Origin: Selenomonas sp. AB3002
GTDB lineage: Bacteria; Bacillota; Negativicutes; Selenomonadales; Selenomonadaceae
DNA length: 64,000 nt
Reading direction: 5' to 3'
NCBI RefSeq assembly: GCF_000702545.1
Contig: NZ_JNIO01000008.1
Coordinates: forward strand, 744,001 to 808,000
Part shown: positions 50,170 to 59,284 of the stretch, in pieces
Layout of the letters: every line of letters starts with the position of its first letter
How positions within the stretch are numbered: position 1 is the first letter of the stretch
Notes under the pieces: generated by a model
Told to the model about the DNA's origin: nothing
Database searches by the model: none
What the model saw: the letters and a program-made list of their open reading frames with translations, nothing else
Translations under genes and position numbers: made by a program

Positions 50170-50624
50170 TTCTTCTTATTCCTCATTTCCTCAGTGTCAA
50201 AGATAAGAGTAACGGGCCCGTCATTGATGGACTCCACCTGCATATCCGCTCCAAAGCTGCCATGCTGGGGTGGGAACCCCAATTCCTCCAGCTTTGCCAT
50301 GAAGTAATTGTACAAAGGCTCTGCCAAGGAGGGCGGCGCCGCATGAGAAAAGCCCGGGCGACGGCTGCTGAGGTCAGCATAGAGGGTGAACTGGGAAATG
50401 ACCAGGATTTCTCCCCCCACCTGCTCGATGTTCAGGTTCATCTTCCCCTGCTCATCCTCAAAGACCCGCAGGTGCACTATTTTCTCTGCCAGATAATCAG
50501 CCTCAGCCTCAGAGTCCTCCGGGCCTACCCCCAGCAGCACCAGATAGCCCTGGCCGATGGCCCCTTCTACTTTTCCCTCAATGGTGACAGAGGCTGACTT
50601 CACCCGTGTAACTACTGCTTTCAT
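50166..50624 (-). CDS. dtd: D-aminoacyl-tRNA deacylase
   Basis: 152 residues. Recycles D-amino acids from mischarged tRNA. The two active-site motifs are visible: SQFTLYAD near residue 77 and the C-terminal NDGPVT. Normal length. Confidence 0.96.
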   Translation of the reverse strand: MKAVVTRVKSASVTIEGKVEGAIGQGYLVLLGVGPEDSEAEADYLAEKIVHLRVFEDEQGKMNLNIEQVGGEILVISQFTLYADLSSRRPGFSHAAPPSLAEPLYNYFMAKLEELGFPPQHGSFGADMQVESINDGPVTLIFDTEEMRNKKK

Positions 50625-50627
50625 CTC

Positions 50628-51584
50628 TTATCCTTTCGTCATATAGGGCTTGACAAAATCCCTGATGGTCTTGAAATACTGCTCCTGTCCAGTCTGGCTG
50701 GCAGCCCCATGGACAGCCTCCTCGATGAAGAGGATTTCCTTGCGGGGAGCCACAGCCGCATCATAAAGTTCCTGCGCCATGGCAGGAGGTACCAGAGTAT
50801 CCTTCAGCCCGTGGATAAAGAGCATGGGCACCTTGGAATTTTTCACCGCCTGGACAGGCACCGCCTGATTGAGGCTGAAGCCGGCCACTTCCCTGCAGCG
50901 CCAGTCCAGGAGGTTCATTGCCGGGAAGGGCGGCAGGCCGAAGGAATCCTTCATCTGATGAGCCAGAAGGTCAAAGGCGCTGGTATAGCCGCTGTCCTCC
51001 ACACAGGCCACTACCTGAGCCGGCAGGTTCTCGTCATCAGAGGCCAGCATCACCGTGGCGGCTCCCATAGAAACGCCATGCAGCACGATATGGGCCTCAG
51101 GATAGCGCATGGCTATCAGCCCTGCCCAGGCAGTCACATCCGCACTTTCTCTATACCCCATAGTGAGAAACTGCCCCTGGCTTTCCCCGGAAGCCCTGAG
51201 GTCAGGCGTCAGCACATGGTACCCCATCATTAGATAGTTTTCTGCTATATAATATGAATTAGTCTGGTTGCAGCCATAGCCATGAGCCACGATTACCCAC
51301 TTATTGGAACTTTCCTCCGGTGAAAAATGAGTGGCGGTGAGGTGCAGCCCATCCTCAGACTGCAATTCCCAGGGTTCGCTGAGGTAATCCGGCCTGTCAT
51401 ACTTGCGGCTCTCCGGCGGCATCAGCAGGGCAAAGGCCCGGGGCGGCTCCGTATGTCCACCAAAGGTACCCCGTTCCAGGCCAAAAGAAACCAGATAATT
51501 GCCAATAAAATAACCTGCCCCCAGCACAAAAGAAACGGTCATGACCACGGCTGTCAGCAGGCAGGAAATCAATATTTTCTTCAT
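50628..51584 (-). CDS. Alpha/beta hydrolase, membrane anchored
   Basis: 318 residues. One N-terminal hydrophobic anchor (ISCLLTAVVMTVSFVLGAGY), then a hydrolase fold with the oxyanion loop VIVAHGYGCN, nucleophile in HGVSMGAAT, acid in HGLKDTLVPP and His in EAVHGAA. Similar to Bacillus YqkD-type hydrolases. Substrate unknown. First gene of the operon that runs through dtd, yitT and the M29 peptidase to the GIY-YIG gene. Confidence 0.88.
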   Translation of the reverse strand: MKKILISCLLTAVVMTVSFVLGAGYFIGNYLVSFGLERGTFGGHTEPPRAFALLMPPESRKYDRPDYLSEPWELQSEDGLHLTATHFSPEESSNKWVIVAHGYGCNQTNSYYIAENYLMMGYHVLTPDLRASGESQGQFLTMGYRESADVTAWAGLIAMRYPEAHIVLHGVSMGAATVMLASDDENLPAQVVACVEDSGYTSAFDLLAHQMKDSFGLPPFPAMNLLDWRCREVAGFSLNQAVPVQAVKNSKVPMLFIHGLKDTLVPPAMAQELYDAAVAPRKEILFIEEAVHGAASQTGQEQYFKTIRDFVKPYMTKG

Positions 51585-51613
51585 CCATCCGCCCCCTTTC
51601 GTCGATAGTACAC

Positions 51614-51642
51614 ATTATAACGCAAATAGGGATGTTTAACAA
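51614..51642 (-). promoter_or_regulatory. Promoter of the hydrolase-dtd-yitT operon
   Basis: TTGTTA (51637-51642), 17 nt, perfect TATAAT (51614-51619) on the minus strand, 30 nt before the start codon. Confidence 0.78.
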
Positions 51643-51654
51643 ATAGACGAGCAT

Positions 51655-51685
51655 TAAAAAGCCTTCCTCGCCAGAGGAAGGCTTT
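51655..51685 (-). terminator. Terminator of the polyamine operon
   Basis: AAAGCCTTCCTC and GAGGAAGGCTTT form a 12-bp perfect stem with a 4-nt loop, followed by T on the minus strand. Confidence 0.93.
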
Positions 51686-51697
51686 ACTCATTGCTCT

Positions 51698-52573
<876 letters not shown>

Positions 52574-52583
52574 AGTTTCACCT

Positions 52584-53705
52584 CTATTCCTTCTGCCCTG
52601 CCAAGGGAATCTGCTGGGTCAGGCAGTGGAAGTTGCCGCCCCCCACTATGACAGAACGCGCCTGCAGGGGCACCACCCTGCGCTCCGGAAAACAATCCTG
52701 CAGGATACGCAAAGCTTCTTCGTCCCTCACATCACCAAACTGCGGCACGATGACCTTGCCATTGCAAAGATAGAAATTCACATAGCTGGCCGCCAGTCGC
52801 TCACCCGGCTCCCGCCTGTCCTCGCCTTCCTCAAAGGCAAAGCTATTGGCTTCTTCCTCCGTGATGCAGACAGGCTTTTCAGGGATAGGCAGCTTATGGA
52901 TCCTGAACTTGCGCCCTTTGGCATCTACAGCCTGCTCAAAAACATCCAAGTCTGCCCTGCTCAGCTCATACTGCGGGTCAGACTTATCATCTGTCCAGGC
53001 CAATACAACTTCGCCCGGCTTCACAAAGGCAAAGACATTGTCCACATGCTCATTGGTCTCATCGTTGTAAATGCCCCTGGGCAGCCAGATGACTTTCTCC
53101 GCGCCCAGATAGTCCAACAGCTTCGCTTCAATCTGCGCCCTGGTGAGCTCTGGATTGCGTCCCTCTGACAGCAGGCAGGCTTCGGTCACTACTACCGTGC
53201 CTTCCCCGTCCACATGGATGGAGCCGCCCTCCAGCACGAATCCACCTGCATCGTAAATATCATCGCCCAAGGCCGCGCACATCTGCGCCGCCGCCGCATC
53301 ATCCAGCTCATAATCAGGGTAAAGGCCGTCAAAATCGCCCCCCCAGGCATTGAAGCGCCAGTTGATGCCACGGCGCTGGCCCTGCCCATTGACCACATAG
53401 GTAGGCCCCATATCCCTGGCCCAGGCATCATTGGTGGGAATCTCCAGATAATGGATATGCTCCTGAGTCAGGTCTTTCAGCATGGCCTCTGCCTGGGTGC
53501 GGTGCGCCCCCTCCACCAGCAGGTAAAGCTCCTCCACAGCGGAAATCTCCCGGATCAGCTCCACAAAGACGGGCTGCACATCTGCGCCACCATTGGTCCA
53601 GGAGCCTGGACGCACAGGCCAGATCAGGAAGGTTCCCTCATGGGGGGCAAACTCTGCCGGCATATGGAATCCATCTGCCTTTGGTGTGGTATCGGTAATC
53701 ATCAT
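52584..53705 (-). CDS. aguA: Agmatine deiminase
   Basis: 373 residues of the guanidino-group-modifying superfamily. Converts agmatine to N-carbamoylputrescine. Motifs: NDAWARDMGPTYVV near residue 92, EGGSIHVDGEGTVVVTEACLL (residues about 160-180), HVDNVFAFV, and the nucleophile Cys361 in GGGNFHCLTQQ. Overlaps nspC by 4 bp. Confidence 0.96.
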   Translation of the reverse strand: MMITDTTPKADGFHMPAEFAPHEGTFLIWPVRPGSWTNGGADVQPVFVELIREISAVEELYLLVEGAHRTQAEAMLKDLTQEHIHYLEIPTNDAWARDMGPTYVVNGQGQRRGINWRFNAWGGDFDGLYPDYELDDAAAAQMCAALGDDIYDAGGFVLEGGSIHVDGEGTVVVTEACLLSEGRNPELTRAQIEAKLLDYLGAEKVIWLPRGIYNDETNEHVDNVFAFVKPGEVVLAWTDDKSDPQYELSRADLDVFEQAVDAKGRKFRIHKLPIPEKPVCITEEEANSFAFEEGEDRREPGERLAASYVNFYLCNGKVIVPQFGDVRDEEALRILQDCFPERRVVPLQARSVIVGGGNFHCLTQQIPLAGQKE

Positions 53706-54877
53706 GACAATCTTCCCTTGAAATCCTCATAGCCAAACTTCTTCACCAGGGTACAGTCCCCTGCAGCATCCATCTTCCAGATGGCGGGCAGGGCCATGCC
53801 GTTGAAGGTGTTGTTCTTGACCATGGAGTAAATGGCCATATCCTCAAAATAGAGCCTGTCGCCCGGTTCAATGGCCTTATCAAAGGAATAGTCTCCGATG
53901 ATATCCCCTGCCAGGCAGGTGCAGGAGGAAAGCCTGTAGGTGTACGCCTTCTCCCCTGCTTCGCCAGAATCCTTCAGGGGCGGGCGATAGGGCATTTCCA
54001 GCACATCGGGCATGTGGCAGGCAGCGGAGGCATCAAGAATCAAGGTCCTGATATCATGGTTCTCAACTATATCCATCACCTCGGTGACAAGATAACCTGC
54101 ATTGAGAGCCACCGCCTCCCCGGGCTCCAGATAGACTTCCACCGCATACTTGTCCTTCACTGTCCTGATAAGGTCAATCAGCAACTGCCGGTCATAATCC
54201 TTGCGGGTGATATGATGGCCACCTCCCATATTGAGCCAGTGAATAGAATCTGCCTGCAGCCAGCGGCCAAAGCGCTCCTGCACGGCCTTGAGGGTTTCAG
54301 CCAGAGCATCGCTGTCCTGCTCGCAGAGGGTGTGGAAATGGAGGCCGTCAAGTTGTTCAAACAGCTCAGGCTCGTCTTCCACTGCCCTCTCAAAGTCCTC
54401 TGACGTCACGCCCAGACGGGAACCGGGAGCACAGGGGTCATAGATAGCATGGTCCTGGGTGGAGCACTCAGGATTGATGCGCAGGCCAATGCCCTGCTGA
54501 ACACCGCGCTTTGCCTGTATTTCTTTTACCCTGGCCCCAAAGCGGCGCAGCTGGGCAAAGGAATTGAAGATGACATGATCGCAGAGGGAGGCGATTTCCT
54601 CAATTTCCTCTGGACGATAGGCCGGGGAAAACACATGGTTCTCCCCCCCCATTTCCTCGTGGCCCAGCCGGGCCTCATAGAGACCGCTGGCGGTGGCGCC
54701 GTCCAGGTATCTGGCAATCAAGGGATACTCGGCAAACATGGAGAAACACTTTTGGGCCAGCAGAATCTTGCAGCCTGCCACCTCTTTGACTTCCTGCAGG
54801 ATTTTCAGGTTGGCTTCCAGTGCCTGCTCGTCCACCACATAGGCAGGAGTTGGCACCTTGTCTAATTTCATTGCCAT
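53702..54877 (-). CDS. nspC: Carboxynorspermidine/carboxyspermidine decarboxylase
   Basis: 391 residues, fold III PLP decarboxylase. PLP lysine in LLAQKCFSMFA near residue 43, HFHTLCEQ, LNMGGGHHITR, EPGEAVALNAG, and the C-terminal catalytic Cys region SSCTCLAGD. It yields spermidine from carboxyspermidine, or norspermidine from carboxynorspermidine. It lies directly after the dehydrogenase that makes its substrate. Confidence 0.95.
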   Translation of the reverse strand: MAMKLDKVPTPAYVVDEQALEANLKILQEVKEVAGCKILLAQKCFSMFAEYPLIARYLDGATASGLYEARLGHEEMGGENHVFSPAYRPEEIEEIASLCDHVIFNSFAQLRRFGARVKEIQAKRGVQQGIGLRINPECSTQDHAIYDPCAPGSRLGVTSEDFERAVEDEPELFEQLDGLHFHTLCEQDSDALAETLKAVQERFGRWLQADSIHWLNMGGGHHITRKDYDRQLLIDLIRTVKDKYAVEVYLEPGEAVALNAGYLVTEVMDIVENHDIRTLILDASAACHMPDVLEMPYRPPLKDSGEAGEKAYTYRLSSCTCLAGDIIGDYSFDKAIEPGDRLYFEDMAIYSMVKNNTFNGMALPAIWKMDAAGDCTLVKKFGYEDFKGRLS

Positions 54878-54880
54878 AAA

Positions 54881-56140
54881 TCAGTCCACCAGCACCGGGT
54901 TTTCATCCACCTGCCAGGGCAGGCCCCACTTGTTCAGGGCTTCCATGTACGGGTCCGGATCGAACTCGTCAGTGGTGAAGACACCGGGTTTCTTCCACTG
55001 GCCGGTAACCACCAGCATGGCGCCAATCATGGCAGGCACGCCCGTGGTGTAGGAGATAGCCTGGGAACCAACTTCCTTGAAACACTCCTGATGGTCGCAG
55101 ACATTGTAAATGTAGATGGAGCGTTCCTTGCCATCCTTCTTGCCCGTGAAGATGCAGCCGATATTGGTCTTGCCCTTGGTACGGGGACCGAGGGAAGCCG
55201 GATCCGGCAGCAGGGCCTTGAGGAACTGGATAGGCACGATTTCCTGGCCGTTGTAATTGATGGGCGTAGTGGAGAGCATGCCCACATTCTCCAGACAGCG
55301 CATATGGTCTAAATAACTCTGCCCGAAGGTCATGAAGAAGCGGATGCGCTTGACTTCCGGCATATTGCGGCCCAGGGCCTCGATTTCCTCATGGTGCAGC
55401 AGGTACATGTCCTTCTTGCCCACACCCTCGAAATCGTACTCGCGCTTGATGCTCATGGCAGGAATCTCAATCCACTTGCCATTTTCCATATAGGAGCCGG
55501 GGGCGGAAACCTCCCGCAGGTTGATTTCCGGATTGAAGTTCGTAGCAAAGGGATAGCCGTGGTCACCGCCATTGCAGTCCAGGATATCAATGGTATCAAT
55601 GGTATCGAAATACTGCTTCTTGGCATAGGCGGCAAAGACCGAAGTCACACCCGGGTCAAAGCCCGTGCCCAGCAGAGCCGTGAGGCCTGCCTGCTTGAAC
55701 TTCTCCTCATAAGCCCACTGCCAGGAATAGTCAAAATAAGCGGAGAACCCCAGCTCCTGGCAGCGCTTCTCATAAATCTTGCGCCACTCCGGGTCTTCCG
55801 TATCCTCCGGCTCGTAGTTTGCCGTATCGATGTAGTCCACCCCGGCAGCCAGGCAGGCATCCATGATGGTGAGATCCTGATAGGGCAGAGCCACATTGAG
55901 CACAGCATCGGGCTGATATTCCTTGATGAGTTTGGTAAGTGCCTCCACATCGTCAGCATCAATCTGGGCCGTGGTGATCTTGGTCTTAGTCTGCCCTTGT
56001 AACTTCTCTTTCAAAGCGTCACACTTGCTGACCGTGCGGCTGGCAATCATCAGTTCGTCGAAGACACCGTCATTCTGGCACACCTTGTGGATAGCTACGC
56101 TGGCCACGCCGCCGCAGCCGATAATCATCAGTTTGCTCAT
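54881..56140 (-). CDS. Carboxynorspermidine/carboxyspermidine dehydrogenase (CANSDH)
   Basis: 419 residues, saccharopine-dehydrogenase-like. N-terminal Rossmann motif IIGCGGVASVAIHKVC, then ALPYQDLTIMDACLAAGVDYIDTANYE (split, residues about 83-110), GTGFDPGVTSVFAAYA, and a C-terminal catalytic domain. Reductively couples aspartate semialdehyde to putrescine or diaminopropane. Its place between speE and nspC makes the polyamine role firm. Confidence 0.93.
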   Translation of the reverse strand: MSKLMIIGCGGVASVAIHKVCQNDGVFDELMIASRTVSKCDALKEKLQGQTKTKITTAQIDADDVEALTKLIKEYQPDAVLNVALPYQDLTIMDACLAAGVDYIDTANYEPEDTEDPEWRKIYEKRCQELGFSAYFDYSWQWAYEEKFKQAGLTALLGTGFDPGVTSVFAAYAKKQYFDTIDTIDILDCNGGDHGYPFATNFNPEINLREVSAPGSYMENGKWIEIPAMSIKREYDFEGVGKKDMYLLHHEEIEALGRNMPEVKRIRFFMTFGQSYLDHMRCLENVGMLSTTPINYNGQEIVPIQFLKALLPDPASLGPRTKGKTNIGCIFTGKKDGKERSIYIYNVCDHQECFKEVGSQAISYTTGVPAMIGAMLVVTGQWKKPGVFTTDEFDPDPYMEALNKWGLPWQVDENPVLVD

Positions 56141-56997
56141 TTCTTCATTTCCTCCTCTGAAAGAATATCCTCCACATACTTGGGCAGCATGAAGGCTCCC
56201 TTATGCAAATGAGTCGTATAATACCAGGTAGTGAGATTCCTCTCATTCCAGCGCTTGGCGTTGAAATCCTTCAACGGGTGATACTTCTTGGACGCAAAGC
56301 CAAACATCCAGAGCCCTGCAGGACAGGTGGGAATGCCCGCCTGATAGACGCGGCTCACGGGAAAGCTCTGATAGGCCTTGCGGTGCATGGCCCGGAAGGC
56401 TGCCTCATCCTCATCATAAAAGGGGCTGCCATGCTGATAGACCATGATGCCGTCATCATGCAGGGCACGATAGCAGTTGCCATAGAACTCCCGGGTAAAA
56501 AGCCCCTCCGTATGGCCGAAGGGGTCCGTGGAGTCGTTGATGATCAGGTCATACTTGTCACGGCAGCGGCGCAGGAAACGCAGGCCGTCCATATTCGTGA
56601 TCTTGACCCGCTCGTCATCAAAGCCCTTGGCAGTCTCAGGGAAATACTCCCGGGAAACCTCGATGAACATCTCATCAGGCTCCACCACATCAATGGACTC
56701 GATTTCCGGGTACTGGGTGAGAACTTTCGCCACGCCCCCATCGCCACCGCCGATGATCAGCACATTCTTCACCTGGGGGTGCACTGCCATGGGCACATGC
56801 ACCACCATCTCGTTATAGATGAATTCGTCAGCCTCCGAAAAGATGATTTCGCCGTCCAGCACAATCATCCTGCCAAACTCCCGGGATTCAAACACATCTA
56901 TGCGCTGATACTCGCTCTGTTTGGAGAAAAGCTGCTTGTCCACTCGCACAGATGTCTTGACGTTTTCCGTATCCATCTGTGAAAACCATATTTCCAT
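56137..56997 (-). CDS. speE: Polyamine aminopropyltransferase (spermidine synthase)
   Basis: 286 residues. Motifs: LIIGGGDGGVAKVL (co-substrate site near residue 80), VEPDEMFIEV, NDSTDPFGHTEGLFT with the acidic catalytic residues, YQAGIPTCPAG. It needs decarboxylated SAM, but no speD/speH is present here, so the aminopropyl donor supply is open. Overlaps the downstream dehydrogenase by 4 bp. Confidence 0.94.
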   Translation of the reverse strand: MEIWFSQMDTENVKTSVRVDKQLFSKQSEYQRIDVFESREFGRMIVLDGEIIFSEADEFIYNEMVVHVPMAVHPQVKNVLIIGGGDGGVAKVLTQYPEIESIDVVEPDEMFIEVSREYFPETAKGFDDERVKITNMDGLRFLRRCRDKYDLIINDSTDPFGHTEGLFTREFYGNCYRALHDDGIMVYQHGSPFYDEDEAAFRAMHRKAYQSFPVSRVYQAGIPTCPAGLWMFGFASKKYHPLKDFNAKRWNERNLTTWYYTTHLHKGAFMLPKYVEDILSEEEMKK

Positions 56998-57001
56998 TAG
57001 G

Positions 57002-58456
57002 TCAAACCTCCGTCAAAATGCGCATTTCCCGGCATTCAGGATCCTGGGTTCCCTGCAGGGAGCAGCCCTTTTCCCTTGCGTATTCGATGTACTCAAGAAT
57101 CTCCTCTGTGATGCGCTCCCCCGGAGTCAGGATGGGGATTCCCGGCGGATAGCACATGAGCATCTCCCCGGCGATGCGCCCCACGGTTTCCTGCAGGGGC
57201 ATTTTCTCTCCCTGGGCATAAAAGGCCTCCCGGGGACTCATGACCAGTTCCGGCGCAATGAATTCGCCGCAGTACAGCTCCCGCTTGTCCTTGGCGAAGC
57301 GGTCGGCAATGTCCTCCAGTGCCCCCACCAGGCGCTCGATATCCTGGATGCGGTCACCGATGGAAATATATGCCAGGATATTGCCGATATCCCCAAACTC
57401 AATCTGGATATCGTACTCATCCCTGAGCATGTCATAGACCTCGATGCCCGTCATGCCGATGCCCTGAGTGAAGATGGACAGCTTGGTCACATCAAAGTCA
57501 AAGACGCTATCCCCGTCGATAAGCTCCCTGCCATAGGCATAGAAGCCCTCTATCTCATTGATTTCCGTACGGGCATATTCCGCCATGGAGCTGACCTTTT
57601 CAAAAGATTCCCGGCCATGTAGAGCCAGATTCCGGCGGGAAAGGTCCAGGCTGGAAATCAGGAGATAGGACGCGCTGGTGGTCTGGGTGAGGTTGATAAT
57701 CTGCTGCACGTATTCCGCATCCACGCCTTTGCCGCAGAGCATGATGGAGCTCTGGGTGAGGCTTCCGCCGGATTTGTGCATGGACACCGCAGCCAGGTCT
57801 GCCCCGGCTGCCATGCCAGAGATGGGCAGATTATCCCCGAAATACAGGTGGGTGCCATGGGCCTCATCCACCAGCACCTTCATGCCGGCTGCGTGAGCCA
57901 GATTCACGATGCCCTGCAAATCGGAGGCGATGCCATAGTAAGTGGGATTGTTGACAAAGATGGCCTTGGCCCTGGGGTGCTCTTTGATAGCCCGCTCCAC
58001 ATCAGAGAGCGCCATACCAGTGGCAATGCCGATGGTGTGATTGACCCGCACCGGCACATACACGGGTATGCCGCCGCATAACACCAGCGCATTGATAACG
58101 CTCTTATGCACATTGCGGGGCAGCAGGATTTCCTCCCCTGCCCGCACAGTGGCCAGCACCATGGCCTGCACAGCGGAGGTGGTGCCGTGCACCATGAAAA
58201 AGGCATGCTGGGCGCCGAAGGCATCTGCCGTCAGTTCCTCTGCCTCCCGGATGACCGAGACGGGATGGCTCAGGTTGTCCAGCATCTTCATGGAATTGAC
58301 ATCCACGCCCACGCATTTCTCACCCAGGAAATCCACAAGTTCGGGATTGCCGCGGCCGCGTTTATGCCCGGGCACATCGAAAGGAACCACACGCCTTTTG
58401 CGAAGTTCCAGCATCGCCTCGTAAACCGGCGCTGTATGTTGCTTGATACGATCCAT
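57002..58456 (-). CDS. speA: Arginine decarboxylase, fold I (Orn/Lys/Arg family)
   Basis: 484 residues. PLP lysine in AAVSMHKSGGSLTQSS near residue 220, N-terminal VPFDVPGHKRGRGNPEL, VHGTTSAVQAM, VLVDEAHGTHLYF. It resembles Bacillus SpeA. Arginine is the likely substrate because aguA and aguB follow; lysine or ornithine activity cannot be excluded by sequence. The ATG at 58456 has GGAGGG upstream. First gene of a six-gene operon. Confidence 0.9.
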   Translation of the reverse strand: MDRIKQHTAPVYEAMLELRKRRVVPFDVPGHKRGRGNPELVDFLGEKCVGVDVNSMKMLDNLSHPVSVIREAEELTADAFGAQHAFFMVHGTTSAVQAMVLATVRAGEEILLPRNVHKSVINALVLCGGIPVYVPVRVNHTIGIATGMALSDVERAIKEHPRAKAIFVNNPTYYGIASDLQGIVNLAHAAGMKVLVDEAHGTHLYFGDNLPISGMAAGADLAAVSMHKSGGSLTQSSIMLCGKGVDAEYVQQIINLTQTTSASYLLISSLDLSRRNLALHGRESFEKVSSMAEYARTEINEIEGFYAYGRELIDGDSVFDFDVTKLSIFTQGIGMTGIEVYDMLRDEYDIQIEFGDIGNILAYISIGDRIQDIERLVGALEDIADRFAKDKRELYCGEFIAPELVMSPREAFYAQGEKMPLQETVGRIAGEMLMCYPPGIPILTPGERITEEILEYIEYAREKGCSLQGTQDPECREMRILTEV

Positions 58457-58525
58457 TTTTCCCTCCAGAGATGAATACCCTGACAATCATTACTTCTTTA
58501 CATTACTGCGTTAATCGCTCTTAAA

Positions 58526-58554
58526 ATTTTACAGTTTCTCAACATATTAAGCAA
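58526..58554 (-). promoter_or_regulatory. Promoter of the polyamine operon
   Basis: TTGCTT (58549-58554), 17 nt, TAAAAT (58526-58531) on the minus strand; leader of about 65 nt. It diverges from the promoter at 58608-58636. Confidence 0.7.
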
Positions 58555-58607
58555 GCATAAATATACATGCGTTTTATCTCTCCATAAAAATTTTTCCTCA
58601 CCAGTAG

Positions 58608-58636
58608 TTGACAAAGTTACACTTCTTGGATAAAAT
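58608..58636 (+). promoter_or_regulatory. Promoter of the leader RNA and ATP-grasp operon
   Basis: TTGACA (58608-58613), 17 nt, TAAAAT (58631-58636). Start point near 58643, more than 200 nt before the first gene. Confidence 0.82.
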
Positions 58637-58661
58637 TATCTCATCAATAGCGAGGCAAAGG

Positions 58662-58698
58662 AGCCCAAACGGATTGTGATGATTCGTTTGGGCTTTTT
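58662..58698 (+). terminator. Terminator 1 in the leader
   Basis: AGCCCAAACG and CGTTTGGGCT form a 10-bp perfect stem with a 13-nt loop, then five T. It lies only about 20 nt into the transcript. Confidence 0.85.
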
Positions 58699-58774
58699 CT
58701 CTCCTTCACAATGTTATTTCACAAAATGTTTTCACACGCACACGCTATTGATGCAAATCTGTCGAAGGCAGGAC

Positions 58775-58824
58775 AAAGGCGTCCAGCAGCAGGGGTATAT
58801 CCCCAGCTGCCTGGCGCCTTTTTT
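58775..58824 (+). terminator. Terminator 2 in the leader
   Basis: A long stem (AAAGGCG, CAGC and GGGG on the 5' side) closes on TATAT and is followed by TTTTTT. One A-A and one 2x2 internal mismatch interrupt it. Located about 37 nt before the first gene. Confidence 0.85.
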
Positions 58825-58860
58825 CTTGCCGAAATTTCCCGCCAGAAAGGAATTGGTAAT

Positions 58861-59256
58861 ATGCGCTCATTCCCTTTATTCTCCGAACTTGAAGCACACC
58901 GTGACAAAGCCAATGAGGCCTTTCATCATAATGTGAAGCCCGTGCTGATGGAACGCCTGCAGGAGTTCGGCTTCGCCCCAGCCAGTGAAGCCTCCCCTGG
59001 CATCCTGCAGCTGACTGAGGCAGCCACTGATAACTGTTACATCCTGGCCATCCATCCCTACGAGCTTGACATACACTTCCAGCATGTCAAGACAGGTGAG
59101 CAGATTCTCATCTGCTCCATCAGCAATCTGGAGCTCAGCGCCCATGTCATGATGGAAATCATCATCGACTCCATCGACAGCTGGCTGCAGTACGGAGTGA
59201 TTTACGACTATACCAAAGCCCAGCTGCTGGAAGAACGTGCCAAGGCCAGGGCCTGA
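58861..59256 (+). CDS. Small protein of unknown function, first gene of the ATP-grasp operon
   Basis: 131 residues, no signal peptide. Predicted mix of N-terminal helix (FSELEAHRDKANEAFHHNV), a beta region (YILAIHPYELDIHFQHV, QILICSISNLEL) and a C-terminal helix ending in a Lys/Glu/Arg tail. No family recognised. ATG with AAAGGA 10 nt upstream; a longer in-frame ORF from 58711 runs through terminator 2 and is rejected. Its stop is 28 nt before the ATP-grasp start, so a role in the same process is likely. Confidence 0.8.
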   Translation: MRSFPLFSELEAHRDKANEAFHHNVKPVLMERLQEFGFAPASEASPGILQLTEAATDNCYILAIHPYELDIHFQHVKTGEQILICSISNLELSAHVMMEIIIDSIDSWLQYGVIYDYTKAQLLEERAKARA

Positions 59257-59284
59257 CAAAATACCGCCGGGAGGAGGGAGATTC

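Larger units (their letters stand above)
58642..58824 (+). ncRNA. Structured leader RNA with two intrinsic terminators
   Basis: The transcript begins with CATCAATAGCG (58642-58652), which is perfectly complementary to CGCTATTGATG (58743-58753), giving an 11-bp long-range stem. Inside it is terminator 1. After it come a CTGTC-GAA-GGCAG hairpin (58759-58771) and a GGAC/GTCC stem that competes with terminator 2. This arrangement suggests an attenuator or riboswitch for the downstream operon. No known class could be matched with confidence. Confidence 0.5.

Noticed and set aside
58741-58800. GCAAA-CTGTC-GAA-GGCAG-GAC-AAAG resembles part of a c-di-GMP-I (GEMM) riboswitch.
   Set aside because: Conserved bases are missing (the GGGACGCAAAGCC segment is shortened) and no tetraloop receptor arm follows; the 3' part is a terminator. 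Kept only as an unassigned leader.
58711-58860. N-terminal extension of the small protein at 58861.
   Set aside because: The extension would be coded inside terminator 2 and lacks a ribosome binding site, whereas the ATG at 58861 has one.
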